DNA from: Alcaligenes sp. SDU_A2
GTDB taxonomy: Bacteria > Pseudomonadota > Gammaproteobacteria > Burkholderiales > Burkholderiaceae_B
Length of the DNA stretch: 64,000 nucleotides
Assembly: GCF_038237375.1 (NCBI RefSeq)
Contig: NZ_CP151273.1
Coordinates: forward strand, 1,364,001-1,428,000
Direction: 5' to 3'
Below the pieces are notes generated by a model, which worked only from the letters and a program-made list of their open reading frames with translations, did not search any database and was not told where the DNA came from. Positions 8,499 to 17,174 of this stretch are shown piece after piece; position 1 is the stretch's first letter; each line of letters opens with the position of its first letter. The position numbers were made by a program, and so were the translations under genes.

Positions 8499-9781
8499 GC
8501 AAGATCGAGGTACGCAATATTTACAAGATTTTTGGTCCTCATCCCCAGCGTTGGCTGGAACGTGCCCGGCAGGGCGTGCGCAAGGACGAGTTGCTGGCGG
8601 AAAGCGGTCATACCCTGGGCTTGCGCGATATCAGCCTGTCCATCGAGCATGGCAGCATTTATGTCATCATGGGTTTGTCGGGATCGGGCAAGTCCACTTT
8701 GATCCGTCATTTCAACCGTCTGATTGAGCCCACGGCCGGCCAGATCCTGGTGGACGATGTGGATGTGATGAGTCTGGATGCGCGGGCGTTGGCGCAGTTT
8801 CGCCAACAGAAGATCAGCATGGTTTTTCAGCGTTTCGGCCTGTTTCCGCACCGCACGGTGTTGGATAACGCCGCATATGGCCTGCAGGTGCAAAGGGTGG
8901 CGCGCGCCCAGCGCGAAGAGAAAGCCTTGTATTGGCTGGAGCAGGTGGGTCTGCAGGGGTTCGAGAAGCAGTATCCCCACCAGTTGTCGGGCGGCATGCA
9001 GCAGCGCGTAGGTCTGGCCCGTGCGCTGGCGACCGACGCCGATATTTTGTTGATGGACGAGGCTTTTTCGGCTCTGGACCCTTTGATACGGCGCGAGATG
9101 CAAGACCAATTGCTGGAGTTGCAGGCGCGCCTGAACAAGACCATTGTGTTTATTACGCATGATCTGGACGAGGCCTTGCGCCTGGGTAACCGGATTGCCA
9201 TCCTCAAGGATGGGGAGCTGGTCCAGGAGGGTTCCCCCGAGGATATTTTGTTGTCGCCTGCTACCGATTATGTTCAGGCATTTTTGCAGGACGTCAATCG
9301 TGGCAAGGTGTTGAATGCCACGCATGCGGTGCGCGAATCCAGCAAAACCCTGACGCTGACTATGCGCACCCGCGCGGCCCAGGCATTGGAGCGCATGAGC
9401 GAACGTGGTGTGCGCTATGCGCCCGTTTTGGATGGCAAGCGCCTGGCAGGCGTGCTGACGCGTACGCGAGCCGAGGAGGCGGTGCGCAGCGGCGCACGGG
9501 ATGTCTCCGGGTATGTGGATGAAATGGCTTCGGTCCCGGCCAGAACCGGCCTGGATGAAGTGCTTGGACATATGCTGCGCAGCAACGAACCGATGGCGGT
9601 GACAGGCGAGAATGACGAGTTCCTGGGCTTGCTGTCGCGCAGCAAGGTCGTGGATTTGGTGACGCCGCTGATCGATAATGTGGCTGCGCCAGATGCGCCA
9701 GATGCGCCAGATGCGTCAGTGCCTCAGGAAGCGGAGCCCACCGTGGCACCGGCTTCGTCAGGTGGGGCGAACGCGGCGTAA
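8495..9781 (+). CDS. proV: Glycine betaine/proline ABC transporter ATP-binding protein with CBS domains
   Basis: Cytoplasmic ATPase of the importer, 428 aa. Walker A GLSGSGKST lies at residues 60-68, the signature LSGGMQQ at 164-170, Walker B ILLMDEA at 184-190, and the H-loop in FITHDLDEA. The C-terminal third (from about 285) carries two CBS modules, which in OpuA/ProV relatives sense ionic strength and gate transport. The last 40 residues are a low-complexity Ala/Pro/Asp tail that includes a DAP repeat. The ATG overlaps the proW stop. The operon ends here. Confidence 0.94.
   Translation: MSKIEVRNIYKIFGPHPQRWLERARQGVRKDELLAESGHTLGLRDISLSIEHGSIYVIMGLSGSGKSTLIRHFNRLIEPTAGQILVDDVDVMSLDARALAQFRQQKISMVFQRFGLFPHRTVLDNAAYGLQVQRVARAQREEKALYWLEQVGLQGFEKQYPHQLSGGMQQRVGLARALATDADILLMDEAFSALDPLIRREMQDQLLELQARLNKTIVFITHDLDEALRLGNRIAILKDGELVQEGSPEDILLSPATDYVQAFLQDVNRGKVLNATHAVRESSKTLTLTMRTRAAQALERMSERGVRYAPVLDGKRLAGVLTRTRAEEAVRSGARDVSGYVDEMASVPARTGLDEVLGHMLRSNEPMAVTGENDEFLGLLSRSKVVDLVTPLIDNVAAPDAPDAPDASVPQEAEPTVAPASSGGANAA
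9686..9712 (+). repeat. proV: Three tandem 9-bp repeats in the proV tail
   Basis: GCGCCAGAT is repeated three times and followed by a degenerate fourth unit. In frame this gives Ala-Pro-Asp repeats in the disordered C-terminal tail. Unit number could vary without changing the frame. Confidence 0.9.
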
Positions 9782-9800
9782 TGCTGGGATGGCAGTGACT

Positions 9801-9831
9801 AAAAAAAGGGGGGGGATTCACTCCCTTTTTT
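9801..9831 (+). terminator. Possible intrinsic terminator after proV
   Basis: AAAAAAGGG (9802-9810) can pair with CCCTTTTTT (9823-9831) around a G-rich loop, 20 bases after the proV stop. The stem is mostly A-T, so strength is uncertain. Confidence 0.5.
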
Positions 9832-9851
9832 GTGTCTATTTTGGGAAACAG

Positions 9852-9869
9852 CTGCTCATTAATGAGCAG
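9852..9869. repeat. Perfect 18-bp palindrome
   Basis: CTGCTCATT followed directly by its reverse complement AATGAGCAG, between proV and the first large palindromic element. It has no loop, so it resembles a protein-binding site more than a hairpin. No partner is known. Confidence 0.7.
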
Positions 9870-9889
9870 AGTACGAACGCTAGAAACCG

Positions 9890-10120
9890 CCGTTCAAATC
9901 TAGGGCTGAGCCGCCTGGGCTGACGGCTTGCCGGTGCTGCGCACCGGTACCCTTGTCAAGCACACAGGCCGGGCGCAGCCTGAACTCCTGGGGTGTCTCG
10001 TCCACTGGACGAGACACAAGCGCCCCAGTCGAACAGCAGGCCGCTTGCCTCCCGGCCCGCGTACTTGCCGGCGGCAAGCCGTCTGATCCGCCCCCTCGCC
10101 CCAGCCCTAGACTTGAACGG
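9890..10120 (+). repeat. Large palindromic element, copy A
   Basis: 231-bp imperfect palindrome. Outer arms CCGTTCAA-x-TCTAGGGCTG (9890-9908) are matched by their complement at 10102-10120 with one mismatch. Further pairs are GACGGCTTGCCG/CGGCAAGCCGTC, GGCCGGG/CCCGGCC and CTGGGG/CCCCAG. The centre is a perfect 12-bp hairpin GTGTCTCGTCCA/TGGACGAGACAC. The left arm carries a side hairpin CCGGTG/CACCGG. Unpaired family motifs TGAACTC (left) and TCGAACAGCA then CTTGCCTCCCG (right) are present. This copy defines the forward orientation. It lies in the convergent gap between proV and the MATE gene. Confidence 0.9.
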
Positions 10121-10224
10121 CTTGCACCAGCTAGACGACGCATCGGTAGGCTTGAATAAGAGCTGCTCCGCCCATGCTTCATTCTGATGGTTGATGGGAT
10201 CATTCCAACAGAGAAACGTACTGA

Positions 10225-10457
10225 GCCGTTCGCTGGTGTGCGGATTTCGTGCGGGCGGGTCAGAGGGCTTGCCGCAGGTGCAGGAGCGATACGGGAGGCA
10301 AGCGCCGTTTTGTTCGAGCCCGACGCGTGTTGTTCGCCTGGGGGGCGAACAACCGGGCGAGTTAACGGCGCGCCCGTATCGCTCCTGCGACCAGGGAACC
10401 GGTGCGCAGCACCGGCAAGCCGTCAGCCCGAACGAAATCCGCACACCAGCGAACGGC
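10225..10457 (-). repeat. Large palindromic element, copy B
   Basis: 233-bp element, inverted relative to copy A and only about 100 bp from it. The outer stem beginning GCCGTTCGCTGGTGTGCGG is at least 23 bp long without mismatch. Inner pairs include GCAGGAGCGATACGGG with its complement. The central hairpin TTGTTCGCC/GGCGAACAA differs completely in sequence from that of copy A but is still perfect. The side hairpin GGTGCGCAGCACC and the GAGTTAAC motif lie on the right, which shows the reversed orientation. Confidence 0.9.
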
Positions 10458-10564
10458 GGCCTCAGTTGTATTCCTTCTGTCCGACGTCAAGTCTATCGCG
10501 GGAATCTGCAAAGAACTTTTTGGCACGTCATGTCGTGGTCGGGCAGGACTTTGCCATGCGGGCA

Positions 10565-11977
10565 TCAGGCTGGTGTCCGCCGAGCGGGACTGTACAAGCG
10601 CAGGATGCGCGCATACCACAGCACAAGCAGCAGTGCCGATGCGCCCAGTCCCAGGCTGGCCATGAGCCACAGGCTGGCGGCTCCGGTGGGGGCACCGGGT
10701 GCCAGCCATTGGATGACACCGTCCAGTGAGCCGGCTGCCGGGCCGAAGCCCAGCCACCAGCCGCCGCCCAGGCCCAGCACGCTTAGGGCTAAAAATTGCA
10801 GCAGCATGGGTACAAAGGCGACTTTATAGGCGCGCAGCAGGTAGGAGATGACGCACTGGAAGGCGTCGCAGAAGTGAAAGTAGGGCAGCAGTTGCAGCAA
10901 AAGCAAGGCCAGCAGGGCGACCTGGGGATCGTCGGTGTAGGCATGTGCCAGCGTGGGCCGCAGTACCACCAGCAGGCTGGTGATGATAAAGACACCGGCC
11001 AGTACCAGTGCCAGACCCAGCATGCCGATGTGGCGGGCGCGGTGGAACTGGCCGGCACCGATGGCCTGCGCGCTGACCGAGGCCGACGCCACGCCGACGG
11101 CCATCGGCACCATGAAGCACACGGCGGCTAGATTGGCCATGATTTGATGTGCGCCCGAGACAAAAACCCCTTCGCGAGCGACCAGCAGGGCCATGAAGCT
11201 GAAGGCGCAGATTTCGATTAGGTAAGAGCCGCCCATGGGCAGTCCCAGACGCAGCAGTTCTTTTTGGGAGCGCCAGTCGGGTAGCCCCAGGCGTAGCCGG
11301 AAAGGACGAAAGCAGGGGTCGGCGCGCAGCACCCACAGGCCGGCCAGCAGCATCAGCCAGGAAACCAGGGCGGAGGCCAGCCCCGAGCCGACGGCACCCA
11401 TCGCCGGCAAGCCGGCTTTGCCGAAAATGAACAGCCAGTTGAACAGGGCTTTGAAGAGCACGCTGAGCAGATTGATCATCATGACCATCTTGGGGCGGGA
11501 GACGGCTGTGCCCAGACAGTAGATCGTACGAAATATCAGTGCGGCGGGCAGGGCCAGAATCAGGCTGCGCAAGTACAGGGTGACGCGTTCGTGTACCTGT
11601 GGGTCCAGTTTGCCTGACCAGCGCAGCCACAGATCGGGGACGGCTAAGGCGGCTGTGCCGATCAGGGTCAGCAGCAGCGCCAGCCATACTCCCTGACCCC
11701 ACCATCGACCTACCTCGGCAAATTTGCGGGCTCCGTAACTTTGGGCGGTAATGGGAATCAGGGCGTGGATGACCCCCATCAAACCGATGAACACGGAAAG
11801 ATAAATGGACACGCCCAAGCCCATGGCCTGCAGGTCGATGGCGCTGCTGTGGCCTACCATGACGGTGTCCAGCACCCCGAACATAATGCCCGCCCAGGAA
11901 CCGACCAGCACCGGCCAGGCCTGACGCAGAATCAGGCCGGCCTGGCTTTTCCAGTTATGGTGGAACAGGGCACGCAT
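10565..11977 (-). CDS. MATE family multidrug/polysaccharide-type exporter (NorM-like)
   Basis: Inner-membrane cation-coupled antiporter, 470 aa, with about 12 transmembrane segments in two homologous halves of six. The start ATG at 11975-11977 gives MRALFHHNWKSQAGLILRQAWPVLVG. Typical MATE features are the early WPVLVGSWAGIMFGVLDTVMVGH helix pair, here read in pieces, and the PIT-A-QSYGA stretch at the end of helix 2. It lies 9 bases downstream of the glycosyltransferase gene, so the two are probably co-transcribed. The substrate is unknown; relatives export fluoroquinolones, dyes and cationic drugs. Confidence 0.88.
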   Translation of the reverse strand: MRALFHHNWKSQAGLILRQAWPVLVGSWAGIMFGVLDTVMVGHSSAIDLQAMGLGVSIYLSVFIGLMGVIHALIPITAQSYGARKFAEVGRWWGQGVWLALLLTLIGTAALAVPDLWLRWSGKLDPQVHERVTLYLRSLILALPAALIFRTIYCLGTAVSRPKMVMMINLLSVLFKALFNWLFIFGKAGLPAMGAVGSGLASALVSWLMLLAGLWVLRADPCFRPFRLRLGLPDWRSQKELLRLGLPMGGSYLIEICAFSFMALLVAREGVFVSGAHQIMANLAAVCFMVPMAVGVASASVSAQAIGAGQFHRARHIGMLGLALVLAGVFIITSLLVVLRPTLAHAYTDDPQVALLALLLLQLLPYFHFCDAFQCVISYLLRAYKVAFVPMLLQFLALSVLGLGGGWWLGFGPAAGSLDGVIQWLAPGAPTGAASLWLMASLGLGASALLLVLWYARILRLYSPARRTPA

Positions 11978-11986
11978 GGTGAGCGA

Positions 11987-13747
11987 TCAGGGGTTCTGGA
12001 TGCGCAGCAGACGGAATGCCTCGTGTCGTTCCGCGCCGCGCTTGCCTTGCCAGAGCTGCTGGGCGTTGGCCGGCAGCGGCGCATTGCCGTCGCGCAGATC
12101 GCGCAGCGAGAATTGTTCGAGCACCAGAGGGCAACGGTTGTCGAAATTGATGTTGATGTCGTTGAACACCAGGAAAGAGGCGCGTTGCCCTGAACCGACG
12201 CCCCAGGAGCGCAGGCATTCGCCGGGGCGGCGGTATTCCTGCAAGGCAGCCGCCAGTTCGCCGGAGACATCGCGGTAACTGCGTATGTAGTCCAGCGAGG
12301 GCATCCAGAGGGTGACCAGCAGCAGCCAGGTGGTGATCAGACCGCCGGCCGACAGAACGGTGCCGCGTAGCAGACCCTGGGGGTGGACGGACAGGCGCCA
12401 GCGTACCAGAGCGATCCAGGCCAGTGTGCCGACCACAGCCAGGAGCAGGACCGGCCAGGATACAAATGTGTCGTAGCCTTGAGTTTGCCGGGCGATGCTG
12501 CCGGCGATCTTGCTGGGCCAGCCGGTTTGCTGGGCGATCCAACCCAGCCAGACGGTGGCGGCCGTCAGGGAAAAGCACATGATGGCAAACCAGTCCAGCG
12601 TGTTGACTACGCCGCGGCGCAGCGTGGGCAGCGAAAAGGCGGCCAGTATGGCGCAGGGCACGACCAGCAGGGCGAATTCGGGCTCGAAGGCATCGCGTAC
12701 CAGCAGCAGGCTGATTGCGGGGATGACGAGGCTGATGGCCGGCACATAAATGTGCGGCGCACGCAGCCAATGCCGCCATTGCCACAAGGCCAGCACTGCC
12801 AGCGGCCAGATGGGCCACAAGAACCAGGTCAGATCACGCAGGGTATTGAGCTGTTCGGCCAGGCCGCTCCAGCCCCAGGCGGCCTGGTGCCATAGGCTCC
12901 ATTGTTCGGTCCAATAGACGCTGACTCGCTTGGCTGGTATCCACCAGGCCATGATGATGGCGGTGGTCAGGGCAATGCTAAGGGCCAGCCACTGAATGTG
13001 CGAACGCAGCGGGCCACGCGGCAGAAAGCATAATGTAGTCGCTACCATGATCGGCAACGCGCCCAGCCAGCCGCGTGCCAGAAAGCAGGCTCCCAGCGAC
13101 AGCCCAAGCAACACAGCGCCGGAAGCGGGGCGCTCGAACATGCGCACCAGACTGTAGAGTGCCAGCGCCTGCAAGGCGATGATGGCCGGCACTTCAGAAG
13201 TTTCGTGCATGCGCCAGATGATGCCCACGGTGGCCACGGTCAGCAGCAGCGTGGCGTCGGCAATCATGCGGCCATAGTCGGCGGGCGAGGGTTCGCCGCC
13301 AAAGGGCAGGCGCAGCGGTTGCGCTTCGGGACGCCGGGCCAGCAGATAGGCGCATTGCCAGACCGAACCGGCCAGCATGCCGAACCATAGCAGATTGGGC
13401 AGCCTGGATGCGGCGATCGTGGCGTTCAGCTCGGAGGTGAACAGCTTGAGCAAGGGGGCGAACAGGGTAATGCACAGTACCCCCAGCCAGGTTGCCAGCG
13501 GGCCGTCTTGCGCGTGCGCCAGGTTACCGACCTGTGGCAACAGCAGGGCCTGCCCGCTGGGGTCGCCCAAGGCGGTCATCATGGTGGCCAGGCCGATGAC
13601 ATCGTCTGTTTTCCAGGGATCGCGGAAAAACAGGCCGGCAAGAATATAGATCGTGCCCACGACGATCAGAACCAATCGGGGCAGTTTGACAGCCGCAGTG
13701 GCAGTCAGCCGGGCAGGCGTGGAGGAGGGTATGAGGCTGGTGGACAC
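11987..13747 (-). CDS. ArnT-like GT-C family membrane glycosyltransferase
   Basis: 586-aa polytopic protein with a short cytoplasmic tail, about 12 hydrophobic helices and a soluble C-terminal domain. After TM1 it has FFRDPWKTDDV, whose acidic residue pattern matches the catalytic periplasmic loop of ArnT/PMT-type transferases that use lipid-linked sugar donors. The acceptor (lipid A, protein or other glycan) cannot be inferred. The start is a GTG (13745-13747) without a clear ribosome binding site; no other start lies within the first 50 residues. It pairs with the MATE gene 9 bases downstream. Confidence 0.75.
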   Translation of the reverse strand: MSTSLIPSSTPARLTATAAVKLPRLVLIVVGTIYILAGLFFRDPWKTDDVIGLATMMTALGDPSGQALLLPQVGNLAHAQDGPLATWLGVLCITLFAPLLKLFTSELNATIAASRLPNLLWFGMLAGSVWQCAYLLARRPEAQPLRLPFGGEPSPADYGRMIADATLLLTVATVGIIWRMHETSEVPAIIALQALALYSLVRMFERPASGAVLLGLSLGACFLARGWLGALPIMVATTLCFLPRGPLRSHIQWLALSIALTTAIIMAWWIPAKRVSVYWTEQWSLWHQAAWGWSGLAEQLNTLRDLTWFLWPIWPLAVLALWQWRHWLRAPHIYVPAISLVIPAISLLLVRDAFEPEFALLVVPCAILAAFSLPTLRRGVVNTLDWFAIMCFSLTAATVWLGWIAQQTGWPSKIAGSIARQTQGYDTFVSWPVLLLAVVGTLAWIALVRWRLSVHPQGLLRGTVLSAGGLITTWLLLVTLWMPSLDYIRSYRDVSGELAAALQEYRRPGECLRSWGVGSGQRASFLVFNDININFDNRCPLVLEQFSLRDLRDGNAPLPANAQQLWQGKRGAERHEAFRLLRIQNP

Positions 13748-13822
13748 GTACGAGATGAAGCAGTCGGTGGATTCGCCCTATGTTAAATCAAAGGACGGTG
13801 CAGTGGCCGTGAAAAGCCCGGA

Positions 13823-13850
13823 TAAAAAAAGGCAGCCGAGGCTGCCTTTT
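13823..13850. terminator. Intrinsic terminator after rpmE2
   Basis: GGCAGCC (13831-13837) pairs with GGCTGCC (13840-13846), with an A-run before and a T-run after. It can serve rpmE2 on the minus strand. Confidence 0.85.
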
Positions 13851-13883
13851 CTTGCTCTGAAAGCGAGTACTGCAAAAGAGGGC

Positions 13884-14150
13884 TTATTCGCCTTTTTTGA
13901 CGGTACCGGCAGTGCGGGCGAAGCGGGCGCGGAACTTCTCGACGCGGCCGGTTTCCACGATGCGGGTCTGAGCGCCCGTGTAGAAGGGGTGCGACTCGGA
14001 CGTCACGTCACACTTGAACAGCGGGTAGGTCTTGCCGTCTTTTTCGGTGGTTTCGCGCGTCTGGACGGTGGAACGGGTAATAAAGGAGTTGCCCGTTTGC
14101 AGGTCCAGAAACACCACGTCGCGGTATTCTGGGTGAATGCCTTCTTTCAT
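13884..14150 (-). CDS. rpmE2: 50S ribosomal protein L31 type B
   Basis: 88-aa ribosomal protein beginning [16 protein letters not shown] and lacking the zinc-binding CxxC motif, which marks it as the type B (zinc-free) paralogue. I placed the start at the ATG 14148-14150, with AGGAA 5 bases upstream; longer in-frame extensions are not part of the family. It is monocistronic with its own promoter and terminator. In many bacteria type B L31 replaces the zinc form under zinc limitation. I looked for but did not see a clear Zur box. Confidence 0.96.
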   Translation of the reverse strand: MKEGIHPEYRDVVFLDLQTGNSFITRSTVQTRETTEKDGKTYPLFKCDVTSESHPFYTGAQTRIVETGRVEKFRARFARTAGTVKKGE

Positions 14151-14329
14151 GATGATTCCTGTTTTGACAAATAAGGACCGCCAGCAGGCACTGGGCAAAC
14201 TTGGGCAGATGACGCCTGCTGAAAACAAGCCGTTGCCTGTTGCCGCGTGCTTGGCGCTATCTGCTGTTTATTGCCGTTCGGCACCAAAAAACCCACAGGG
14301 CTTTTGCCACGTATCCGGTAAAGCCTGAA

Positions 14330-14357
14330 ATTCTAACACTGCACCGGGGCTTTTCAA
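14330..14357 (-). promoter_or_regulatory. Sigma-70 promoter for rpmE2
   Basis: Read leftward: TTGAAA (complement of 14352-14357), a 16-base spacer, and TAGAAT preceded by TGT (complement of 14330-14335). Each box matches five of six consensus bases. The predicted start is near 14323, giving a leader of about 170 bases. Confidence 0.65.
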
Positions 14358-14402
14358 AGAAAATCAGGGCTGTGCCGGTGCAATAGCGCAACAGGGACGT
14401 AT

Positions 14403-15263
14403 TTATAGATTGGTGCGCAGGCTCCAGAGCTCGGGAAACAGTACGGTATCGAGCATTTTGCGCAAGTAAGACACGCCCGAGGTGCCGCCGGTGCCGCGCT
14501 TAAAGCCGATGATGCGCTCAACCGTGGTGACATGGCGAAAGCGCCAGAGCCGGAAGGCGTCTTCCAGGTCCGTCAGTTTTTCGGCCAGCTCGTACAACTC
14601 CCAGTATTGGGGGGCATTGCGGTAGACCTGCAGCCAGGCTTGCTCGATCTGCGGGTTGGCTTCGTAGGGCTGGCGCCAGTCGCGTTCTAGGTAGCTGAGC
14701 GGTACGGACACGCCATGCCGGTGCAGACAGTGCAGGGCTTCGTCGTATAGCGAGGGCGATTCATACGCCTGGGTGACGCCGGCCAGTCGCTCCGGGCTGT
14801 GCTGGTGCGGCTTGAGCATGGCGGCGTTTTTGTTGCCCAGAGAAAATTCGATTTCCCGATACTGGAAGCTTTGAAAGCCGCTGGACTGCCCCAGGTAGGG
14901 GCGCAGGGCGGAGTATTCGGGGGGCGTCATGGTGCTGAGCACGTCCCAGGCATTGACCAGTGCGGCCATGATCTTGCTGACCCGGGCCAGCATTTTTTGG
15001 GTTTCCTGCAGCTTGTCCTGACGCAGATTGGCGATGGCGGCGCGCAGCTCGTGCAGCAACAGCTTCATCCATAGTTCGCTGGTCTGGTGTTGGATGATGA
15101 ACAGCAGTTCGTTGTGTTCGGGCGAGAGCGGGTGCTGCGCATTGAGCAATTGATCCAGCGACAGGTAGTCGCCATAGCTCATGTCGCGGGAAAAATCGAG
15201 TTGGGCGTGTTCTTCGGTGACGATGCGTTCGCCCTTGCCGGGCGTGTATTCGGTATGGGTCAT
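14403..15263 (-). CDS. kynA: Tryptophan 2,3-dioxygenase
   Basis: Haem enzyme opening the indole ring of tryptophan to N-formylkynurenine, the first step of the kynurenine pathway. 286 aa. The distal histidine is H59 ([13 protein letters not shown]) and the haem-ligating histidine is H244 ([14 protein letters not shown]), both at the spacing seen in the Xanthomonas enzyme. The C-terminal [12 protein letters not shown] loop that closes the active site is intact. It lies 14 bases after kynB on the same strand and forms a kynBA operon. No kynU is seen next to it. Confidence 0.96.
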   Translation of the reverse strand: MTHTEYTPGKGERIVTEEHAQLDFSRDMSYGDYLSLDQLLNAQHPLSPEHNELLFIIQHQTSELWMKLLLHELRAAIANLRQDKLQETQKMLARVSKIMAALVNAWDVLSTMTPPEYSALRPYLGQSSGFQSFQYREIEFSLGNKNAAMLKPHQHSPERLAGVTQAYESPSLYDEALHCLHRHGVSVPLSYLERDWRQPYEANPQIEQAWLQVYRNAPQYWELYELAEKLTDLEDAFRLWRFRHVTTVERIIGFKRGTGGTSGVSYLRKMLDTVLFPELWSLRTNL

Positions 15264-15277
15264 GATGTCGGCTGGGT

Positions 15278-15907
15278 TCAGGCTAGGGATCGGAGTATGG
15301 CGCGTACCGGGCTGGCGTCCGCCTCGACCAGGGCCAGGGGCAGGGCGATCAGTTCGTAGTCGCCGGGGGCGATGTGGTCCAGCACCAGGTTCTCCAGCAC
15401 ACGCATATCGTGGCGGCGCAGAATCTGGTGGCTGTCCAGGGATTTGCTGGTGGCCGGGTCTACGCTGGGGGTGTCTATGCCCACCAGTTGCACGCCGCGT
15501 TCGGCCAGCAATTGCAGGCTGGCCGGCGCGTAGGCAGTAAATACGTCTGTCCAGGCGTGTTGCGGTGCCCGGGCCGTGGTGCTGACCAGGACACGGGGTG
15601 GGCAGCCGTCCAGGTGTTCAAGCAGGTCCGCCGGTTCGATAAGCGGTCCGCCATGGCGGACATGAATGACCCGGCAAGGCCCGATAAAGGGTTCCAGGGC
15701 CATGGTGCCGGCTGCGCGTCCTTGTGGATCGTAGTGCAGGGGCGCGTCGGCGTGGGCACCGACGTGTGGCGAGAGCGTGATTTCGGAAACATTGACGGGG
15801 CAGGCGTCCGTCAGCGTCCAGCGCCAGCTTTGGCGATAGGGCGTGTCGCCCGGAAAGACGGGCGAGTGTCGGCTGACCGGCGGAGAAATATCCCAGATAG
15901 TGCGCAT
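15278..15907 (-). CDS. kynB: Kynurenine formamidase
   Basis: Metal-dependent hydrolase that turns N-formylkynurenine into kynurenine and formate. 209 aa, the usual length for the bacterial cyclase-like KynB. The family metal site is visible as [12 protein letters not shown], with [19 protein letters not shown] at the N-terminus. First gene of kynBA. The pathway would stop at kynurenine unless kynU lies elsewhere in the genome. A run of A/T (15945-15975) upstream probably carries the promoter, but I cannot assign clear boxes. Confidence 0.94.
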   Translation of the reverse strand: MRTIWDISPPVSRHSPVFPGDTPYRQSWRWTLTDACPVNVSEITLSPHVGAHADAPLHYDPQGRAAGTMALEPFIGPCRVIHVRHGGPLIEPADLLEHLDGCPPRVLVSTTARAPQHAWTDVFTAYAPASLQLLAERGVQLVGIDTPSVDPATSKSLDSHQILRRHDMRVLENLVLDHIAPGDYELIALPLALVEADASPVRAILRSLA

Positions 15908-15976
15908 GGCGAAATCAGAGTTCGGACGGTAATGACTGCAGTGTAGATGATTTATCTTAGAGCTAAAGCAATTCGT

Positions 15977-16648
15977 TTACAGATCGCCCCGTTCAGCCAT
16001 AGAGACGGCCTGGGTGGGAGTGACGATGATATGGTCCAGCAGGCGGACATCGATCAGGGCCAGGGCCTGACGGATATGCCGCGTCAGGCGGATGTCGGCT
16101 CCGCTGGGGTGGGCGGCTCCGGATGGGTGGTTGTGCGCCAGAATGATGGCTGCGCTGTGGTGGCGTAATGCAGCGCGTACGATTTCGCGTGGGTAGACCG
16201 ATGCCTGATTGAGCGTGCCACGGCTGATTTCTTCGGCGCAGATCAGGCGTAATTGATTGTCCAGAAATAAGGCCAGGCAGTGCTCGACCGGCAGGTGCCC
16301 AAGATGCGAGAGACAGTAGTCGCGTACTTTGTCGGCCTGGTCGAGCAATGGCAGGCCGGCCAGGGTTTCCAGCGCGCAGCGGCGCTGCAGTTCGCGGATG
16401 ACCAGCAGTTCGGCGCATTTGGCCGGGCCTATGCCGCCGAACTGGCGCAATGCGTTGGCCTCGGCCGATAATAATCCCTTGAGTCCGTTAAAATGCTCCA
16501 GTAATGCCTGTCCGAGCTGTACGGCATTGCGTCCGCGCGTGCCGGTGCGCAATACGATGCCCAACAGTTCCGGTGTGGTCAGGCAGGCTGGGCCGTGTGT
16601 CAGCATGCGCTCGCGCGGCCCTTGTCGGCGTAATGTGGGTATGGCCAT
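15977..16648 (-). CDS. radC: RadC family JAMM-domain protein
   Basis: 223 aa. The N-terminal UPF0758 part has a helix-hairpin-helix-like loop (FGGIGPAKCAEL, residues 70-81). The C-terminal JAB1/MPN+ metalloprotease-like domain has HNHPSG at 172-177 and the third ligand D185, so the metal site is complete. The role is uncertain: an old link to DNA repair is not supported for E. coli RadC. I took the ATG at 16646-16648, which leaves a 49-bp divergent gap to fkpB; a longer version from 16708 would run into the fkpB start. Confidence 0.9.
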   Translation of the reverse strand: MAIPTLRRQGPRERMLTHGPACLTTPELLGIVLRTGTRGRNAVQLGQALLEHFNGLKGLLSAEANALRQFGGIGPAKCAELLVIRELQRRCALETLAGLPLLDQADKVRDYCLSHLGHLPVEHCLALFLDNQLRLICAEEISRGTLNQASVYPREIVRAALRHHSAAIILAHNHPSGAAHPSGADIRLTRHIRQALALIDVRLLDHIIVTPTQAVSMAERGDL

Positions 16649-16697
16649 AAGAAACGCTAAAATGCGGTAATTGAATGATTCTCCATGGTGATCGAAC

Positions 16698-17174
16698 GTG
16701 AGTAACACTGCTAGTTCCGAGGCTGCAATTGTCCGTCCGGATTCCTACCTGACGCTGCATTACCGTATCGAGCTGGCCAGCGGCCCGGCGGCCGGTTCTG
16801 TGTTTGCCGATACCTATACCGGCCGGCCCGCCACCTTGCAGATGGGCAATGGGCAATGGGCACCGGGCATGGAGGCGCGTCTGCTGGAGCGGCGCGAAGG
16901 CGAGCGCTTTCAAATCGATATTCCCGCCAACGATGCCTATGGCGAGCGTAATCCGGATCTGTTGCAGCGTGTCACGCGCAGCATGCTGGCGACGCACGCG
17001 GCCGAAGGTGTGCAGTTCGAGCCGGGCGATATGGTTGAATTTGCCGCGCCCGATGGCAGCCGCTATTCGGGCGTGCTTAAGGAAATCGACGAACAGACCG
17101 CCTTGTTCGACTTTAACCATCCGCTGGCCGGCGTTGCGCTGCGCCTGGATGCTCATATTCTTGGGATTTTGTGA
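16698..17174 (+). CDS. fkpB: FKBP-type peptidyl-prolyl cis-trans isomerase, SlpA/FkpB type
   Basis: 158-aa cytoplasmic prolyl isomerase with the FKBP fold and inserted IF chaperone-like domain of the SlyD/FkpB group. Recognisable parts are the N-terminal LTLHYRIEL strand, [28 protein letters not shown] and FDFNHPLAG. The start is GTG at 16698. Its stop overlaps the start of ispH (TGATG), as in E. coli, where fkpB also sits directly before ispH. It lacks the His-rich metal-binding tail of SlyD. Confidence 0.94.
   Translation: MSNTASSEAAIVRPDSYLTLHYRIELASGPAAGSVFADTYTGRPATLQMGNGQWAPGMEARLLERREGERFQIDIPANDAYGERNPDLLQRVTRSMLATHAAEGVQFEPGDMVEFAAPDGSRYSGVLKEIDEQTALFDFNHPLAGVALRLDAHILGIL

Noticed and set aside
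9953-10829. Open frames inside and around the palindromic elements A and B (and similarly in C-F)
   Set aside because: They are Arg/Pro/Ser-rich, occur on both strands through the palindromic arms, and are not conserved between copies. They follow from the GC-rich repeats.
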